Counted from the first letter of the stretch, positions 29,881-42,288 are shown. The stretch: 64,000 nucleotides of DNA from Cordylochernes scorpioides (GCA_030710605.1 CP092863.1:141066472-141130471), one strand, 5' to 3'. Notes: generated from the sequence alone by a model not told the origin. A program made the numbers and translations.

Positions 29881-30024
29881 AATGTACTTAAATACACATA
29901 TAAATATTATATTTACATATACATGTAGAATGTACTTAAATACACATATAAATATTATATTTACATATACATGTAGAATGTACTTAAATACACATATAAA
30001 TATTATATTTACATATACATGTAG
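29881..30024 (+). repeat. 48-bp x 3 minisatellite
   Basis: Units start at 29881, 29929 and 29977 (AATGTACTTAAATACACATA ...). They are identical or nearly so, and degenerate copies continue to about 30180. The minus-strand open frame here exists because 48 is divisible by three. Confidence 0.85.
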
Positions 30025-30531
30025 TATGTATTTCATATTCATATAGAATGTATTTACATACTCGTGTTGAATGCATTCCATACACATATAGAGAATGTAG
30101 TTAAATATATATACCCATGTACTTATACACGTGTAGAATGATTTCACTTACATATGTAGGATGTATTTATGTACTCGTGTAGAATCTGTTTTACTTGCTT
30201 TTACATTGAGCCAGTTTAGTTATTTGTATTGACTGATGTGATCAAGTTGAATCTTTATACATTCTACGAGTACTAAAATCTTTATTCATTTGAAATTTTC
30301 TTACTCTTGTGATATCTTAAGGCTGTCAGAGTAATGGATTCTCAAAGCTCAGTTTAGGTGGTTAATTTATTTATCTTCGATCCTCCTCATATCACAAGCC
30401 ATCTCAAACTGCGATGCCTCGGTGGTGGTGTTATATAGCTCTGAATTTGGATTTGAAATGGTTGGTATTCTCTTATAATATTCAGGAATTTCTGACGTCC
30501 TGGTAACCCAACAATGAACTATTGCAGTATC

Positions 30532-31015
30532 CGCTGAATTCCCGCCGGGCGAGGAACAAGTTGGGGAAGTTCCTGTACAAAACAGGCCTGGTACTACATC
30601 AGGGACAGTGGTACTGCTCCGTGGATACATTGAGCTAAGCACAGCTGCCACAGACGTCTACATTCTCAAGTCCGGCTTTATCTACCAGAGTAACCGCTGA
30701 TCCACGCCGGGCGAGGAACTAGCTGGGGAGTTCCTGTACAAACAAGCCCGGCCCTACATCAGGAGTAGCGCCATTGCTCCGTGGCTACGTTATAGCTGAA
30801 CACAGCTGCCACAGTCCGGGACGTCTACTTTCTCTAATCCGAATTCATCTACCAGAGTAGACGCTGTTTCCGCCGGGCAAGGAACAAGTTGGGGGTTCCT
30901 ATACAAAGAGGCCCGGCCCTACATTATGGTACAGTGTTGCTACTCAGTGGCTACATTCAAGCTTGTAACAGCTGCCACAAGACCGGGACGTCTACATTCT
31001 ATATCTCGGCATCTA
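30532..31015 (+). repeat. GC-richer tandem repeat, three units of 163-167 bp
   Basis: Units begin CGCTGAATTCCCGCCGGG, CGCTGATCCACGCCGGG and CGCTGTTTCCGCCGGG at 30532, 30695 and 30862. Each continues with GAGGAAC-AG-TGGGG, TTCCT-TACAAA, CCCGGCCCTACAT, an ACAGCTGCCACA block, GACGTCTAC and ATCTACCAGAG. Base composition is clearly less AT-rich than the flanks. No protein match is evident. Confidence 0.85.
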
Positions 31016-31149
31016 CCACATCGCGGCTCTACAACTAAGTCCAGCGTCTACAGGCTCTCGCATCCAGGTCCGTACACTCAGTGACCGTCGAATTCGGATT
31101 GCTTCTCCGGGATATGCAAATATTGTATTAGATCATACTTGGAGGAATA

Positions 31150-31600
31150 TGATGATGGAGATTCAGCAAGATGATCACGTCCTCATCACTCAAATAATTG
31201 TATTCAGAATTTCCCGACAATATATACATCAAGAATCTCCATTTCTACAGAAACACCAACTCTACCTACATTTCACCAACATCTACATAGCTACACCCTC
31301 CTTCAGCACCAACTCTACGAACATTCCATGAATATCTACATGAATACATCTCTAGTAACACCAACTCTACCTATATTCCACCAACATCTACATAGCTACA
31401 CCTTCCCTGAGCACCAACTCTACAAACATCACATAAAGATTTACATGACCACATCTCCAGTTACACCAACTCTGCATATGTTCCATCAATACTTACATAA
31501 TTACATATACATCGACATCAACTCTACACACATTCCACCAACATCTACATATTTACATATACATCGACACCTACTCTACACACGCTCCAACAACACCACA
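31150..31600 (+). repeat. degenerate short tandem repeat (ACCAACTCTAC type)
   Basis: ACACCAACTCTACCTACATT, ACCAACTCTACGAACATTCC, ACCAACTCTACAAACATCAC and CATCAACTCTACACACATTC recur about every 45-55 bp with CATCTACATAGCTACA between. The short Thr- and His-rich frames here are products of the repeat. Confidence 0.65.
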
Positions 31601-32590
31601 TGTACAGATTCCAAACCTGTTTGAATGAATCCGGCTTCCTCTTTCCTTTTCAGAATCGCTACCAGCCTCTCTAACCTCAATCCAACAGCTCTCTTCTGAA
31701 GTCTCTTTGTTCTTCAGTACATCCCGCCTCTACAGAACTGACTCAACTATTGTGACTTGAATCTCCAGATAGAAGAATTTCCTCAACAAGCTCTCTACAA
31801 ACCTGATGATCTATTATCAGTGATTGATTTTTCAATTCAAGACCCGAACATATTGATGCCTTTATTAAAAAGCTCCAAAATATAAGGAAGAAATCGCTGG
31901 CTGTCGCATACGCCGAAAATATCCTTTCATTTAAACAAGGATTTAATGATTAAGATACGTAGAGGATTCTTGCTGATATGCTGCTACATGGAATAGATCT
32001 CTGAACGGGAAACACACTCTGTGAAACATTCGGATATAAGGAATCCCGCTGGATGATGCATTTGATGCTTTGAATCTGATTCACAAATTTTCGAGATCTC
32101 AAATCGCCAAACAAATACTTGCACAATAAAGAAATAATCGCTTGATGAATAAAAATAAACTTATATTTATTATTTCAAAAATATTTATATATCACACATT
32201 GGTTTCATATATATATAATTAAAGATCGTAAGTGAAAGAAGTTTATTTGAATGTAGGTGCTGTAAACTAAACCACTAACTTATTCAATATGAGAATCATG
32301 TATTCAAGAAATTAAGCTATTGAATCACTTATATTTATTTTAAAATAAAGCATACTTCCTACTTTACATAAATTCTATAAATTACTTTATTGAAAAATGA
32401 CACAAACTAAACTGAGCTTTCGGATTGGTCTCTTTTATCTAAAGATAAGAAAGAAATGGCATCCTACTTTTTATCGTTAGATTGAGGACACTCTTTCGAA
32501 ATTCTTGGTTGTTTTGTGTTCCTTCATAATAAAATAATTGTATCTCTCACGAAATTTGCTATGTCCTTTATTTATATTCATTTCCGTAGA
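31600..32590. other. unassigned intergenic DNA
   Basis: 31600-32120 is moderately AT-rich and continuous with the repeats to its left; it may be the rest of one larger element. 32120-32590 is AT-rich with AATAAA-like runs. No open frame or RNA was recognised. Confidence 0.4.
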
Positions 32591-33400
32591 GAAAATATAA
32601 ATAAATTTGATTTATTAGTGCGCCATCTGGTATGAGAAATTAGAACTATTTTAGTGCATATATAGTTCTTTTTAAAATTGTACAATTTTCTTCTGCCCAT
32701 ACTTCAATGATAAATTTATAATTACACGTATTTTTTACTGTCCTCAAAGCTTCATGTCCATATTCTATTTAAAATATAATTTCCAAGAGGTCAGCTTCAG
32801 TTTTGGTATAAGATAAAAAACAGCAGAATGCAATATTACAACGGTAGTGTAGATTAAAATAGCGAAACCGCTGGGAGGGTTCACCACTGATGAGCCAGGC
32901 CCTCCCATTAATTTATCATTTCAGTAAAGGCAGTAGAATATTTTGTTTAATTAGAAAAAAAGTACTATACGCGTATAAAATAGTTTCAATTTTTCTTATA
33001 TAAATACATCTATACATATAAAATGAAAGGATTTAAAAGCACGAATGTTTCTTTTATACATAATACAAACTTCTACTGCCCTCACTGCGATGAAAAAATA
33101 TATTGGGAGGGCTTGGCTCATCAGTGGTGAACCCTCCCAGCGGTTTCGCCAATTTAATCCACCAGACCGCTTCTCAGAGCTCTAATACTGCATTGGACGA
33201 TTCTGCTTATATACGCAGCACTGAAGGGTGGAATCTCAGAAATTGTTTTCAAGAAAACTATGGACATAAGCTTATAGGACAGTAGAATTACATTTAAATA
33301 TTTGCATCGAGCAATGCTCTTCCGCAAACAATAACGACAAGGTCAGTTAGGTATAAATTAACACAAAGCAATAACGCGCCATCTATACATATAAAATGAA
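32590..33400. repeat. cluster of MITE family G copies
   Basis: At least three copies or halves. One near 32600-32720; one at 32845-33010 with GAAACCGCTGGGAGGGTTCA; one at 33060-33310 with GGCTCATCAGTGGTGAACCC and TATGGACATAAGCTTATAGG. The direct repeat ATGAAAGGATTTAAAAGCAC occurs at about 33023 and 33397. Confidence 0.75.
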
Positions 33401-33719
33401 AGGATTTAAAAGCACGAAATAGAATCAAGTCGATAATATTTTAAACGACTTGCTGAAGAAGAAACCAGGGAGAAAAGGAATAATACAATCTGAGCTCCAT
33501 TTCACAACATTTCAATTTAACATCATTGTAGGATCGAAATTCCAACGGATGTTTGCTTGTGCTTTTAACCGAGATTTTTACTTTCCCCTTCAGATAGAAA
33601 AGAGATAAAAAGTCATTTTAGCTTTTTCAATTGTCAAATGGAACATCAGTTTTTTTCCTCTCATACATACCACAAGAATTCTCTGTTAATATTATTTAAG
33701 TGTAAATATTTAATTAAAA

Positions 33720-34102
33720 AGGCATATATTGGATCAAAATATCATTTATTTTACCAATATTTCAGTTGGCTGAACACCAACCTTTATCAAGGTATTATAA
33801 CATATTAATTTTTTGAAAATAGAGCAATCCATATTTAATTCATTAGATAATAAAAGGCATATATTGGATTTAGTAAAATATTTATTTTGCCAATATTTCG
33901 GTTGGCTGAACGCCATCCTTTATCAAGGTATAACCTATTTTGTATACACAAACTCATAATATAAATAGTATACACTAAGCGGCGCTGAGTTTGTGTATAC
34001 AAAAATGTAATGCCTTGATAAAGGTTTGGCGTTCAGCCAGCCGAAATATTAGCAAAATAAATATTTTATTAAATCCAATATATGTCTTTCATTATCTAAT
34101 AT
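33720..34102. repeat. MITE family D, half copy plus a full foldback
   Basis: A half copy (33720-33800, GCCAATATTTCAGTTGGCTG-like) precedes a full foldback at 33842-34102. The latter has arms with GCATATATTGGATTTAGTAA, CGGTTGGCTGAACGCCATCC and the inverted complement, around TACACTAAGCGGCGCTGAGT. Confidence 0.8.
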
Positions 34103-34228
34103 ATTAATTATTAAATGTAAATGTAATTTATTTATTATAAATATAGTCATTACAAATGTAGATCTTATTCACCTTTATTTATTTACAATATTTTATTTCT
34201 CTAATTTGAGACCAAAATTTTACAATGG

Positions 34229-34310
34229 CGACAGGTTCTTGCAAAAGTTCAACTTCATTATTGAGAGAAATTAACCAAACAGGGCTCTGGTACACTTATA
34301 AGTTATAAAA
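34229..34310 (+). repeat. SINE body fragment
   Basis: TTCTTGCAAAAGTTCAACTT and ACCAAACAGGGCTCTGG match the SINE body. It is cut at the right by the mariner at 34316. Confidence 0.6.
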
Positions 34311-34315
34311 TAATA

Positions 34316-35626
34316 CAAGGTATGTCCCATAAGTTCCCGGACTGGGTCCATAAAAAAATAAATAAATGAAAAATGTAAATGAATTTGACTGTTTATTATA
34401 GAAAAAATATCTGGCTACACGGTGGTACCAATATCGAGGCGGTACTTGCGCGCGCGCCAAGGTTATTCTAATTTATTTAAAGGTCACACCTAGCGCTGCG
34501 GCGATTTTACGATGGAACAAAAATTGAAGCAGAGGATTTGCATAGAATTTTGTGTGAAACTTCAAATATCAGCAACCGAAACTTTTGAAATGCTTAATAA
34601 AGCATTCCCCAATGACGCCCCAAAGAGAACAACTGTTTTTGAATGGCATTCTAGATTCAAAGCTGGAAGAATTTCCATTGAAGATGATTCTCGTCAAGGA
34701 CGCCCAAAATTTCAAAGGACTGATGAAAATGTGCAAAAAAATCACCGATTTGATAAAAGAAAATCCTCGAACCACTTTGCTGGAGCTAGAGCAAGACACA
34801 GGCATCTCTAAAACAACGATTGGAAGGATCGTAACCGAAGATTTGAAGCTCAAAAAGACTCCTGCAAAATTCATCCCAAGATTCCTCACCAATGAGCAAA
34901 AACTGTGTCGGCTTGCAACCTGTGAGGACATGATGGAAATGACAAGAACGGATCCAGAATGGAAAGACAAGATAATCACAGGCGACGAGACATGGGTCTA
35001 TGGCTATGACCCTGAAACCAAACCTCAATCTGCCGAGTGGAGAGGTTAGGGTGAGCCTAGACCCAAAAAATCCAGAAACAAGGTGTTGCTGGTCGCTTTT
35101 TCGGATAACAAGGGCATTGTTCATCACGAGTATCTTCCTGCAGGCCAAACAGTTATTAAGGAAATGTATTTGGGCATTCTTCGCCGTCTAAGGGAAGCGA
35201 TTCGAAAAAAAAAAGGCCAGAAAAATGGACTAATGGTGGCTGGATCCTACACCATGACAATGCTCGCCCTTACACAGCGCACTTGATGACTAGCTTTTTG
35301 GCGAAAAACGGGACACAAATCCTACTTCAACCACCCTATTTCCCAGACATCGCACCAAATGACTTTTTCCTGTTCCCCAAACTTAAAGCAGTTCTAAAAG
35401 GAAGACATTTTGACACCAGGGATGACATAATAGAAAAATCGCCGTTAGCATTGAAGAGCATTCCAAAAGAGGCTTATAAAAACTGTTTCGACAATTGGGA
35501 GAAACGATGGCGCTGTTGCGTTGAAGCAAGGGGGGATTACTTTGAAAAGTTTTAATAATTTTTTTTTTTTTAAATCTTACCTTTTTTTTTATGGACCCAG
35601 TCCGGGAACTTATGAAACATAACTTG
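34316..35626 (+). mobile_element. mariner transposon, second family (1311 bp)
   Basis: Terminal inverted repeats: CATAAGTTCCCGGACTGGGT at the left and its complement at the right, with outer ends CAAGGTATG / CATAACTTG, and TA on both sides (34314-34315, 35627-35628). Length is standard for mariner. The inverted repeats are unlike those of the element at 9474, so it is a separate family. Confidence 0.92.
34512..35555 (+). pseudogene. mariner transposase, multiply broken
   Basis: The N-terminal helix-turn-helix EQKLKQRICIEFCVKLQISA and TTVFEWHSRFKAGR sits in one frame. After a frame change near 34700 the rest runs LLELEQDTGISKTTIGRIV, then TGDETWVYGYDPETK with the first catalytic aspartate. 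A TAG stop lies at 35047-35049. A second frameshift in the A-run near 35205-35215 is followed by ILHHDNARPYTAH and PYFPDIAPNDFFLF, with 34 residues between the aspartates (D34D). All three catalytic aspartates survive. It ends at EKF and TAA at 35553-35555. Confidence 0.92.
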
Positions 35627-35934
35627 TATTAACAGGATTGTTTGAAGTTTATATGTTAATTTATAATTATTCTTATTTTTAAATTCATAGAAGCATTCTT
35701 CTGGCAGATATTTTTATCATCATCATTTTAGATATATATATTTTTAGTTAGTTATCAAATCATTTGCAATTGTAGTTTCTTTTTTATTTTGTTGTGTTCC
35801 TTTTTAAGCAATAAAATATATAGAACTAAGGTTTAATATTCAATTCAAGCATATAGACCAACATCGATTCATTTTTAAAACAAAGCAAAATCATAAGCTT
35901 ATACAACTTTCACTTTTTCATACAAGGATTTTCT

Positions 35935-36125
35935 AGAGATTGGTTTGTTTTTATTAATACAATTTCAAGATTTTGGGTATCATTGCCCTTTTACAGGAGT
36001 ACATAAAACGAATAATAAAAAACTATGAGAATAAGCTATTCGTTTTATACACTCCTTTAGAAAGGTAAAGATGCCCGTAACCTTGAGATTATATTAATAA
36101 AAATAAACTCATCTCCAGAAACTTG
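35935..36125. repeat. foldback MITE family C, diverged copy
   Basis: Inverted arms around TTTTTATTAATACAATTTCA and CTTTTACAGGAGTACATAAA, with the complement TATACACTCCTTTAGAAAGG and ATTATATTAATAAAAATAAA. Same layout as 10931-11144. Confidence 0.7.
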
Positions 36126-36514
36126 TGTTGTATTATTTGATTTATATCTTGAAGATTTACAAAAATATCAATTGACATTTGTAAATTCGAAAGTCAAACT
36201 GCTTTCTACATATGTAGAGCTATCATATATCATAGTTAAAGGGGACAAGAAACTGTTGACATTGCTTAGAATTATTAATGAAACTGATTCCAATAATTAT
36301 TAATTAAACATTATATTTATTGATTTACAAGAGAGAAAACAAAATATAAAAGGGAAACTAATATTGAAACAAAGGAACTTTTTTCTGTTTCGGTTAACGC
36401 CTATTTACCTGTGAGATTACACACACTCTGTGGTAACAATTAATTAATATATATACAACAGAAACCTATCAGGTCACTAGAGAAGTTGCGAGTGATGATC
36501 ATCAACAGAACAAA

Positions 36515-37550
36515 TTGGTGAATATTTGTTCATAAACTCATCAAAGCTCATCTTGTGTGATGAACAGTAATAATAAAAGTTGTTATTAATATATTTGTCC
36601 CAAAAGGGACACCTCTACTTATAAAATGCATTAAAAATTCCATTTTGTTTATCATGTCAGCAAAAAACGTATTGGTGGTGATAAAAAATAAACCAAAACT
36701 TCAGTTTTAACAAATTCAGATAAAAGCCAACCTGTAGACTTGTGCTGCAATTAATTCTTTATCACTAACAGATGGTGAATATTTGTTCATATAGATATCA
36801 AAGCTCAACTTGTGTGATGTACAGTAATAGAAACGCAATAAATAAATATATATGTCCCAAAAGGGACACCTCTACCTATAAAAATGTATTAAATAATCTA
36901 TTTTGTTTATCATGTCAGTAAAAAACGTATTGGTTGTTATAAAAAATAAACCAAAACCCAGTTTTAACAAATCAGATAAAAGCCAACCTGTAGACTTGTG
37001 TTGCAATTAATTCTTTATCACTAACAGATGGGGAATATTTGTTCATATAGATATCAAAGCTCAACTTATGTGATGTACAGTAATAGAAACGCAATAAATA
37101 AATATATATGTCCCAAAAGGAACACCTCTACCTATAAGAATGTATTAAATAATCCATTTTGTTTATCATGTCAGTAAAAAACGTATTGGTTGTTATAAAA
37201 AATAAACCAAAACCCAGTTTTAACAAATCAGATAAAAGCCGACCTGTAGACTTGTGTTGCAATTAATTCTTTATCACTAACAGATGGGGAATATTTGTTC
37301 ATATAGATATCAAAGCTCAACTTGTGTGATGTACAGTAATAATTAAAGTTGTAATAAATAAATATATATGTCCTAAAAGCAATACCTTTTCCTATAAAAT
37401 TCACTAAATAATCCATTTTGTATATCATGTAAGTAAAAAAACGTATTGATGTTGATAAAAAATGAACCAAAAACCCAGTTTTAATAAATCAGATAAAAGC
37501 CAACCTGTAGACTTGTGTTGCAATTCATTCTTTATCACCAACATTGCGTT
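36515..37550 (+). repeat. 256-bp tandem repeat, about four units
   Basis: GATGG(T/G)GAATATTTGTTCAT recurs at 36771, 37027 and 37283, exactly 256 bp apart. A more diverged first unit starts near 36515. The unit contains AAAGCTCAACTTGTGTGATG, GGGACACCTCTACC and GCCAACCTGTAGACTTGTG. The first unit merges at its left with a LINE C-terminal tail (AGGTCACTAGAGAAG...), suggesting the unit incorporated LINE and family H MITE sequence. Confidence 0.85.
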
Positions 37551-37619
37551 TTGTACTTGGATTCATAAATATAAAACATTTTTTAAATCCATATTTAAAG
37601 GGAGAGGTACCTTTTTTGG

Positions 37620-39445
37620 TACATGAATACCATCCTATCGCATCTTTATGTTATAAATAGATATGATATTGCAAACGATTTTTTAAAACAATGTTACTTA
37701 ACTAAATGTAGTCGTCAAAGATAAAAACTAGAAATAATTAAATATTTCTTTTTATTTTGGATCAATTAGTTTTTTTTTTTAAAGTAAGCTATATTGATTT
37801 AAATATACAATGATACATAATCTTTAATAAAAAATTTCGAAGTTAATTCCTTATTTTTTATATAAAAATTAAAAAGGTCAAATATTTACATACTCGTATA
37901 CAACTAATTAGCATAATTAAATCATTTTTCACTAAAATATTTTATGGTCACTTTTTTTTTCAATATTTTAATTCAATTTTTAAGACTTCAACCTATTATA
38001 TATATTTACCAAGTTACTCCAGAGGATTTTACCTTGTTTAAATAAAAGTAATAAACGTGAAAAAAGATTTCTAAAAAGGTTAATAAGTCTTAACATGAAT
38101 AAATCAAAATCTAAACTATATATAAATATAACGATATTTTTTGTTTGGTGTTTATATTTTTATATTATAATTAAGAATGAGATTTGTATAAATTGTTTAT
38201 TAAACTTTATACTGATCTTTTTACATCACCACGTTGTTTACATTCTACATCTTATTCTTGTTGTTTATAATGATGATATATATTTATTCACAGATTAATA
38301 GGAAATATATATTTAGTCCCAAACATTTTTCATAATCTATATTTATATCAATGAATATTACAACAAACTAATTTATAATAGAAATTATATAAATATTCCA
38401 CCAATATATAAAACTGTAATATACTAAAATATTGTGATGAGTCTAAATTATTTTAAAATAAAATAGTTTTTTTTTATTATATATATATATAAAAAAACAA
38501 TTAAATACAAAAATTATCAATAGGTGGAGTTAGTAGTCAATAATTATAAGCAAATCAGCTTTCTTTTCTTGAATATAAACAAAAGGTATTTACAAACAAA
38601 TATTATATATAAATCTTTGATATTATTTATATCAAAAATATATTATTTTGTGTGTAGATTATAATAGTATTTATTATTTACAAAATAAATTATTAATTGT
38701 TACCTTAATTTAATATCAAACGATAAAGTTAATTACATAAGGTAGGCTTAATAATGAAATTGTTAACATTTATTTATTGTTCTTATCTAAAATATATGTG
38801 TCACTATTTAAATATTTAGATTAATTTTCATTTTTATTAGTTATTAACTTATCTTTCAGTTTGGTGTAAAGTATAATTTTATATTTTATTTTCATTTTGA
38901 AGTAAACATCTATTTTTTGTTTAAAATAATATTAATTTATTAGAGTGAAGGTATAATTCTGTTTTTATATTTTACTTTGAGGCAAAGTAATTTCTTATAA
39001 TTTTAGGAGCTATCTGTTTTAATATTATAAATAGTCTTATATTTCTTTGTGTCAATTTTACCTTTGTTTTCGATAAATAAATATTTTTTACTAAAATTTA
39101 AACACCCTTATATATAAATTGGTTCTGTTGTTTGTAATGAAGTCTTGAGTGTGATAGGGAGATTTTTGGCCAAATGTAGATAATAATCTTTTTGGTCATT
39201 ATTTTCACGTCACTTAAAAAAATATGTATATAAATGTGAAAATATGTATATATATAGGGAAAAAATATATTTAAAAAAAATTAAATAACATTTTTTTTAC
39301 TTTTATATTTAGTAACTTTCTTTTATATTTATATTTACATATTCTATAAAACTCGGTTTATGCCTTTAAATAAATTTTATGAAATGTAATGAAAATGTAA
39401 AAAAAATGATATTAATAAATTAGGACACATGTTTAGTTTTGAATA
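37620..39445. other. very AT-rich intergenic DNA
   Basis: About 1.8 kb of extremely AT-rich sequence with many short A and T runs. A 67-codon hydrophobic frame at 38095-38298 is expected by chance in such composition. I see no repeats shared with the rest of the window and no RNA gene. Confidence 0.6.
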
Positions 39446-39447
39446 TA

Positions 39448-41826
39448 CAGTGGTACCTCGACATACGAGCGCCCCAACATACGAGTTTTTCGAGATACGA
39501 GCAGACGAGCAAGTGATTTTTTGCTTTTAGTTACGAGCGAAATTCGAGATACGAGTTCGGTTCGGTAGTGTTGAAGATATTAATCTGTGATTTTAAATGT
39601 TTCTTTTTGACCAGTACTTTTGTTTTGTTTTTGCTTTTCCTAAAATGTTTCTTTCTTCTTCTTCATTATTATTTGTTCTATATGCAAAGCTTTGTTTTTT
39701 GAGACTTGAATAAACAAATTCAAGTTTATTATATTTTTGTGTGCTTTTAAAGTTAAAACACAACAGGTAGTAACACGCAGTCGCGCCATCACGATCAGTT
39801 AGCAGCGTGCTTCCGCTGTGATAAGTTGTGTTTTGTGTTCGCGTTTTGTGTTCGTTAACATTTACAGTTTTAGTTCATTTATTTTTATAACCATGGATCG
39901 GAAGAAAGTTTGTAAAAGGTCAAGTGCTAAGAAAAAGATGATGAGTATTGAATTAAAACGTGAAATTATAGAAAAACATGAGCAAGGTGTTCGAGTTGTT
40001 GACTTGTCGAGGCAGTATGGCCGTAGTACGTCCATGATATGTTCTGTGCTTAAACGGAAGGAGTCGATAAAGTGTCTAACGCCGGCTAAGGGCCTCACGA
40101 TAATTTCCAAGCTGCGAACCTCCCTTCATGAAAATATGGAGAAACTGCTGATGGTGTGGGTAACAGAAAAGCAGGTCCAAGGAGATACCTTAACGCAGAC
40201 CATCATTTGTGAGAAGGCAAGAGCGATCTACGGAGATTTGCTGAAGCAAACCCCGCAGACTTCCATCGACGAGGCATCGGAAGAGGCATTTAAAGCCAGC
40301 CGGGGCTGGTTTGAGAATTTTAAAAAGAGGAGCGGTATTCATTCCGTTGTCAGACATGGTGAGGCAGCAAGTTCAGATATGAAGGCAGCTGAGGATTACA
40401 TAAAAACATTTTCCGATCTAATGAAAGCCCAAGGATACATCTCTCAGCAAGTCTTCAATTGTGATGTGACAGGGCTGTTCTGGAAAAAGATGCCGAATAG
40501 AACATATATACCGGCAGAGGAGAAGATGATGCCAGGCCACAAACCTATGAAGGACAGATTGACTGTGCGCCAATGCGAGTGGCGACTGCAAGATCAAGCC
40601 TCTGCTCGTGTACCATTCGGAAAACCCCAGATCATTTAAATTACATAAGATTTTGAAAGAAAAACTGCAAGTTATGTGGAGGTCGAACCCGAAGGCATGA
40701 GTCACCAGGAAGTTCTTTGTGGAGGGGGTAAACCTGGGTTTCGGCCCTACTGTTAAGAAATATCTACAGGAAAATAACCTACCCGTGCAAGCCCTTCTCA
40801 TCCTCGACAATGCCCCTGCTCATCCACCAAACCTCGAAGATGACATCCTCGAGGAGTTAAAATTCCTAAGGTTTCTCAACTTACCACCCAACACCATTCC
40901 TATCCTGCAGCCCATGGATCAGCAAGTGATTTCTAATTTTAAAAAACTATACACCAAGCATCTGTTTCGGCGCTGCTTTGAAGTGACGGAGAGTACTAAC
41001 CTCACCCTTCGAGAGTTCTGGAAGGACCACTTTAATATAGCGATTTGCCTACAAATTATCGATCAGGCCTGGTTGGGAGTTACAACGAGGAGCTGTGGCC
41101 TGAAGCTGTAGCTGAAAGGATCTATGAAGAATTGGAACCCGGTGTTTCAGTAGAGGAGGAGATTGTATCTCTGGGGAAATCCATGGGTTTAGAGGTGGAA
41201 GAGAGAGACGTGAACGAGCTCATCGAGGAGCACACCCAGGAACTGACGACTGAGGAGATACAAGAGTTACAGTCACAGCAGCATACTGAGGTTATGCAAG
41301 TAATTGCTTTTGAGGAGTCAGAGGAGGAGGTTATTTCTACAAGTGAGATAAAGGAGATCTTAGGAATGTGGGAGAGAGTTTCACAGTTCGTGGAAAAAAA
41401 AAAAACACCCAGAAAAAGTTGCAACAGGTCGTGCATCTGACCTTTTTAATGACACTTGCCTAACTCATTTCCGGAACATTCTGAGAGGGAGGAAGAAACA
41501 AACCTCCTTGGACATGTTTTTTTCTAAACGGCCTACAGGTGAAAGCGAGAAAAATGTAGCGAAAAAGGCAAAGACCAGTGAGGATATCTAATTTATTTCT
41601 TTACATTCTCTTTTTTGTTTTGTGCAATAAATATTTGATATTTATAAATACGTTTTTATTATTTAAAATCACGTAACAAAAATAACTGGGGTGAGATTTT
41701 GGAGGTTGGAACGGATTAATGGTAGTTCAATTGTTTTGTATGGGGAAATTTGCTTCGAGATACGAGTAATTCAAGATACGAGCAAGGTTGCGGAACGAAT
41801 TAAACTCGTATGTCGAGGTACCACTG
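39448..41826 (+). mobile_element. Tigger/pogo-type DNA transposon (2379 bp)
   Basis: The ends are CAGTGGTACCTCGACATACG and its complement, with TA on both sides (39446-39447, 41827-41828). Subterminal GATACGAG repeats occur at both ends. The length fits a full Tigger. It carries a pogo-family transposase with several breaks. The surrounding DNA is AT-rich intergenic sequence. Confidence 0.93.
39893..41591 (+). pseudogene. Tigger/pogo transposase, broken
   Basis: It starts MDRKKVCKRSSAKKKMMSIE, then a CENP-B-type helix-turn-helix (VVDLSRQYGRSTSMICSVLK) and the second DNA-binding part ending GWFENFKKRSGIHSV. The DDE core has FNCDVTGLFWKKMP, ALLILDNAPAHPP and PILQPMDQQVISNFKKLY, so three aspartates remain; the residue after the first is V where family members have E. 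Breaks: a frame change near 40570, a TGA at 40698-40700 where tryptophan is expected, a frame change near 41085, and another in the A-run at 41396-41405. The last frame ends SEKNVAKKAKTSEDI, TAA at 41589-41591. It is not functional as read. Confidence 0.92.
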
Positions 41827-42039
41827 TAATAATTTTCTCTGCCGTTACTAAAATGATAAATATATTAGGAAGGTATAAAAAAGGAAACATAAGTGCTATA
41901 TAAATAAATATTTATTTATTAAAATATAAAATAATTTAAATCATTTTTATATCTTTTTGTTTATTTATCATTATTTTTTTGTAACAATTAAATAAGAAAA
42001 AATGGTACAAATTCGATATTGTACTGGAATAAGGTGCAT

Positions 42040-42288
42040 AATTATGAAAAAAGGGCATCTCCTTATCGTGCAACTAAAAGTTAAGGTAGAGCTTGCACCA
42101 GGCTGATGAGGGGCCAACAGCCCGAAACGCGTCCGTGGTTAGATTTTCTTGATTAATCAAGAATGGGTATTTGGACAATTCTGGAATAATTAAAAATCAA
42201 CGAATAGTTTATATTTATTGCGACGGATGGCGCAAGCCATCAGCAACTTTCAGTTGCACGATAAGGAGATGCCCTTTTTTCATAATTA
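42040..42288. repeat. MITE family E, shortened copy
   Basis: Left end TAATTATGAAAAAAGGGCAT, then an internal deletion, GAAACGCGTCCGTGGTTAGA, TTGATTAATCAAG and the right end GATAAGGAGATGCCCTTTTT. One arm is largely lost. Confidence 0.8.

Noticed and set aside
29842-30147. 101-codon minus frame with repeated YVNIIFICVFKY
   Set aside because: Product of the 48-bp minisatellite, whose unit is a multiple of three.
30367-30651. 94-codon minus frame as a gene
   Set aside because: Lies in the 163-bp tandem repeat and is not preserved between the units.
31149-31624. Thr/His-rich open frames
   Set aside because: Encoded by a degenerate short tandem repeat; no start context or domain.
38095-38298. 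Hydrophobic 67-codon frame resembling a small membrane protein
   Set aside because: AT-rich DNA readily yields F/I/L/Y-rich frames; no context, no splice sites, no repeat or homologue seen.
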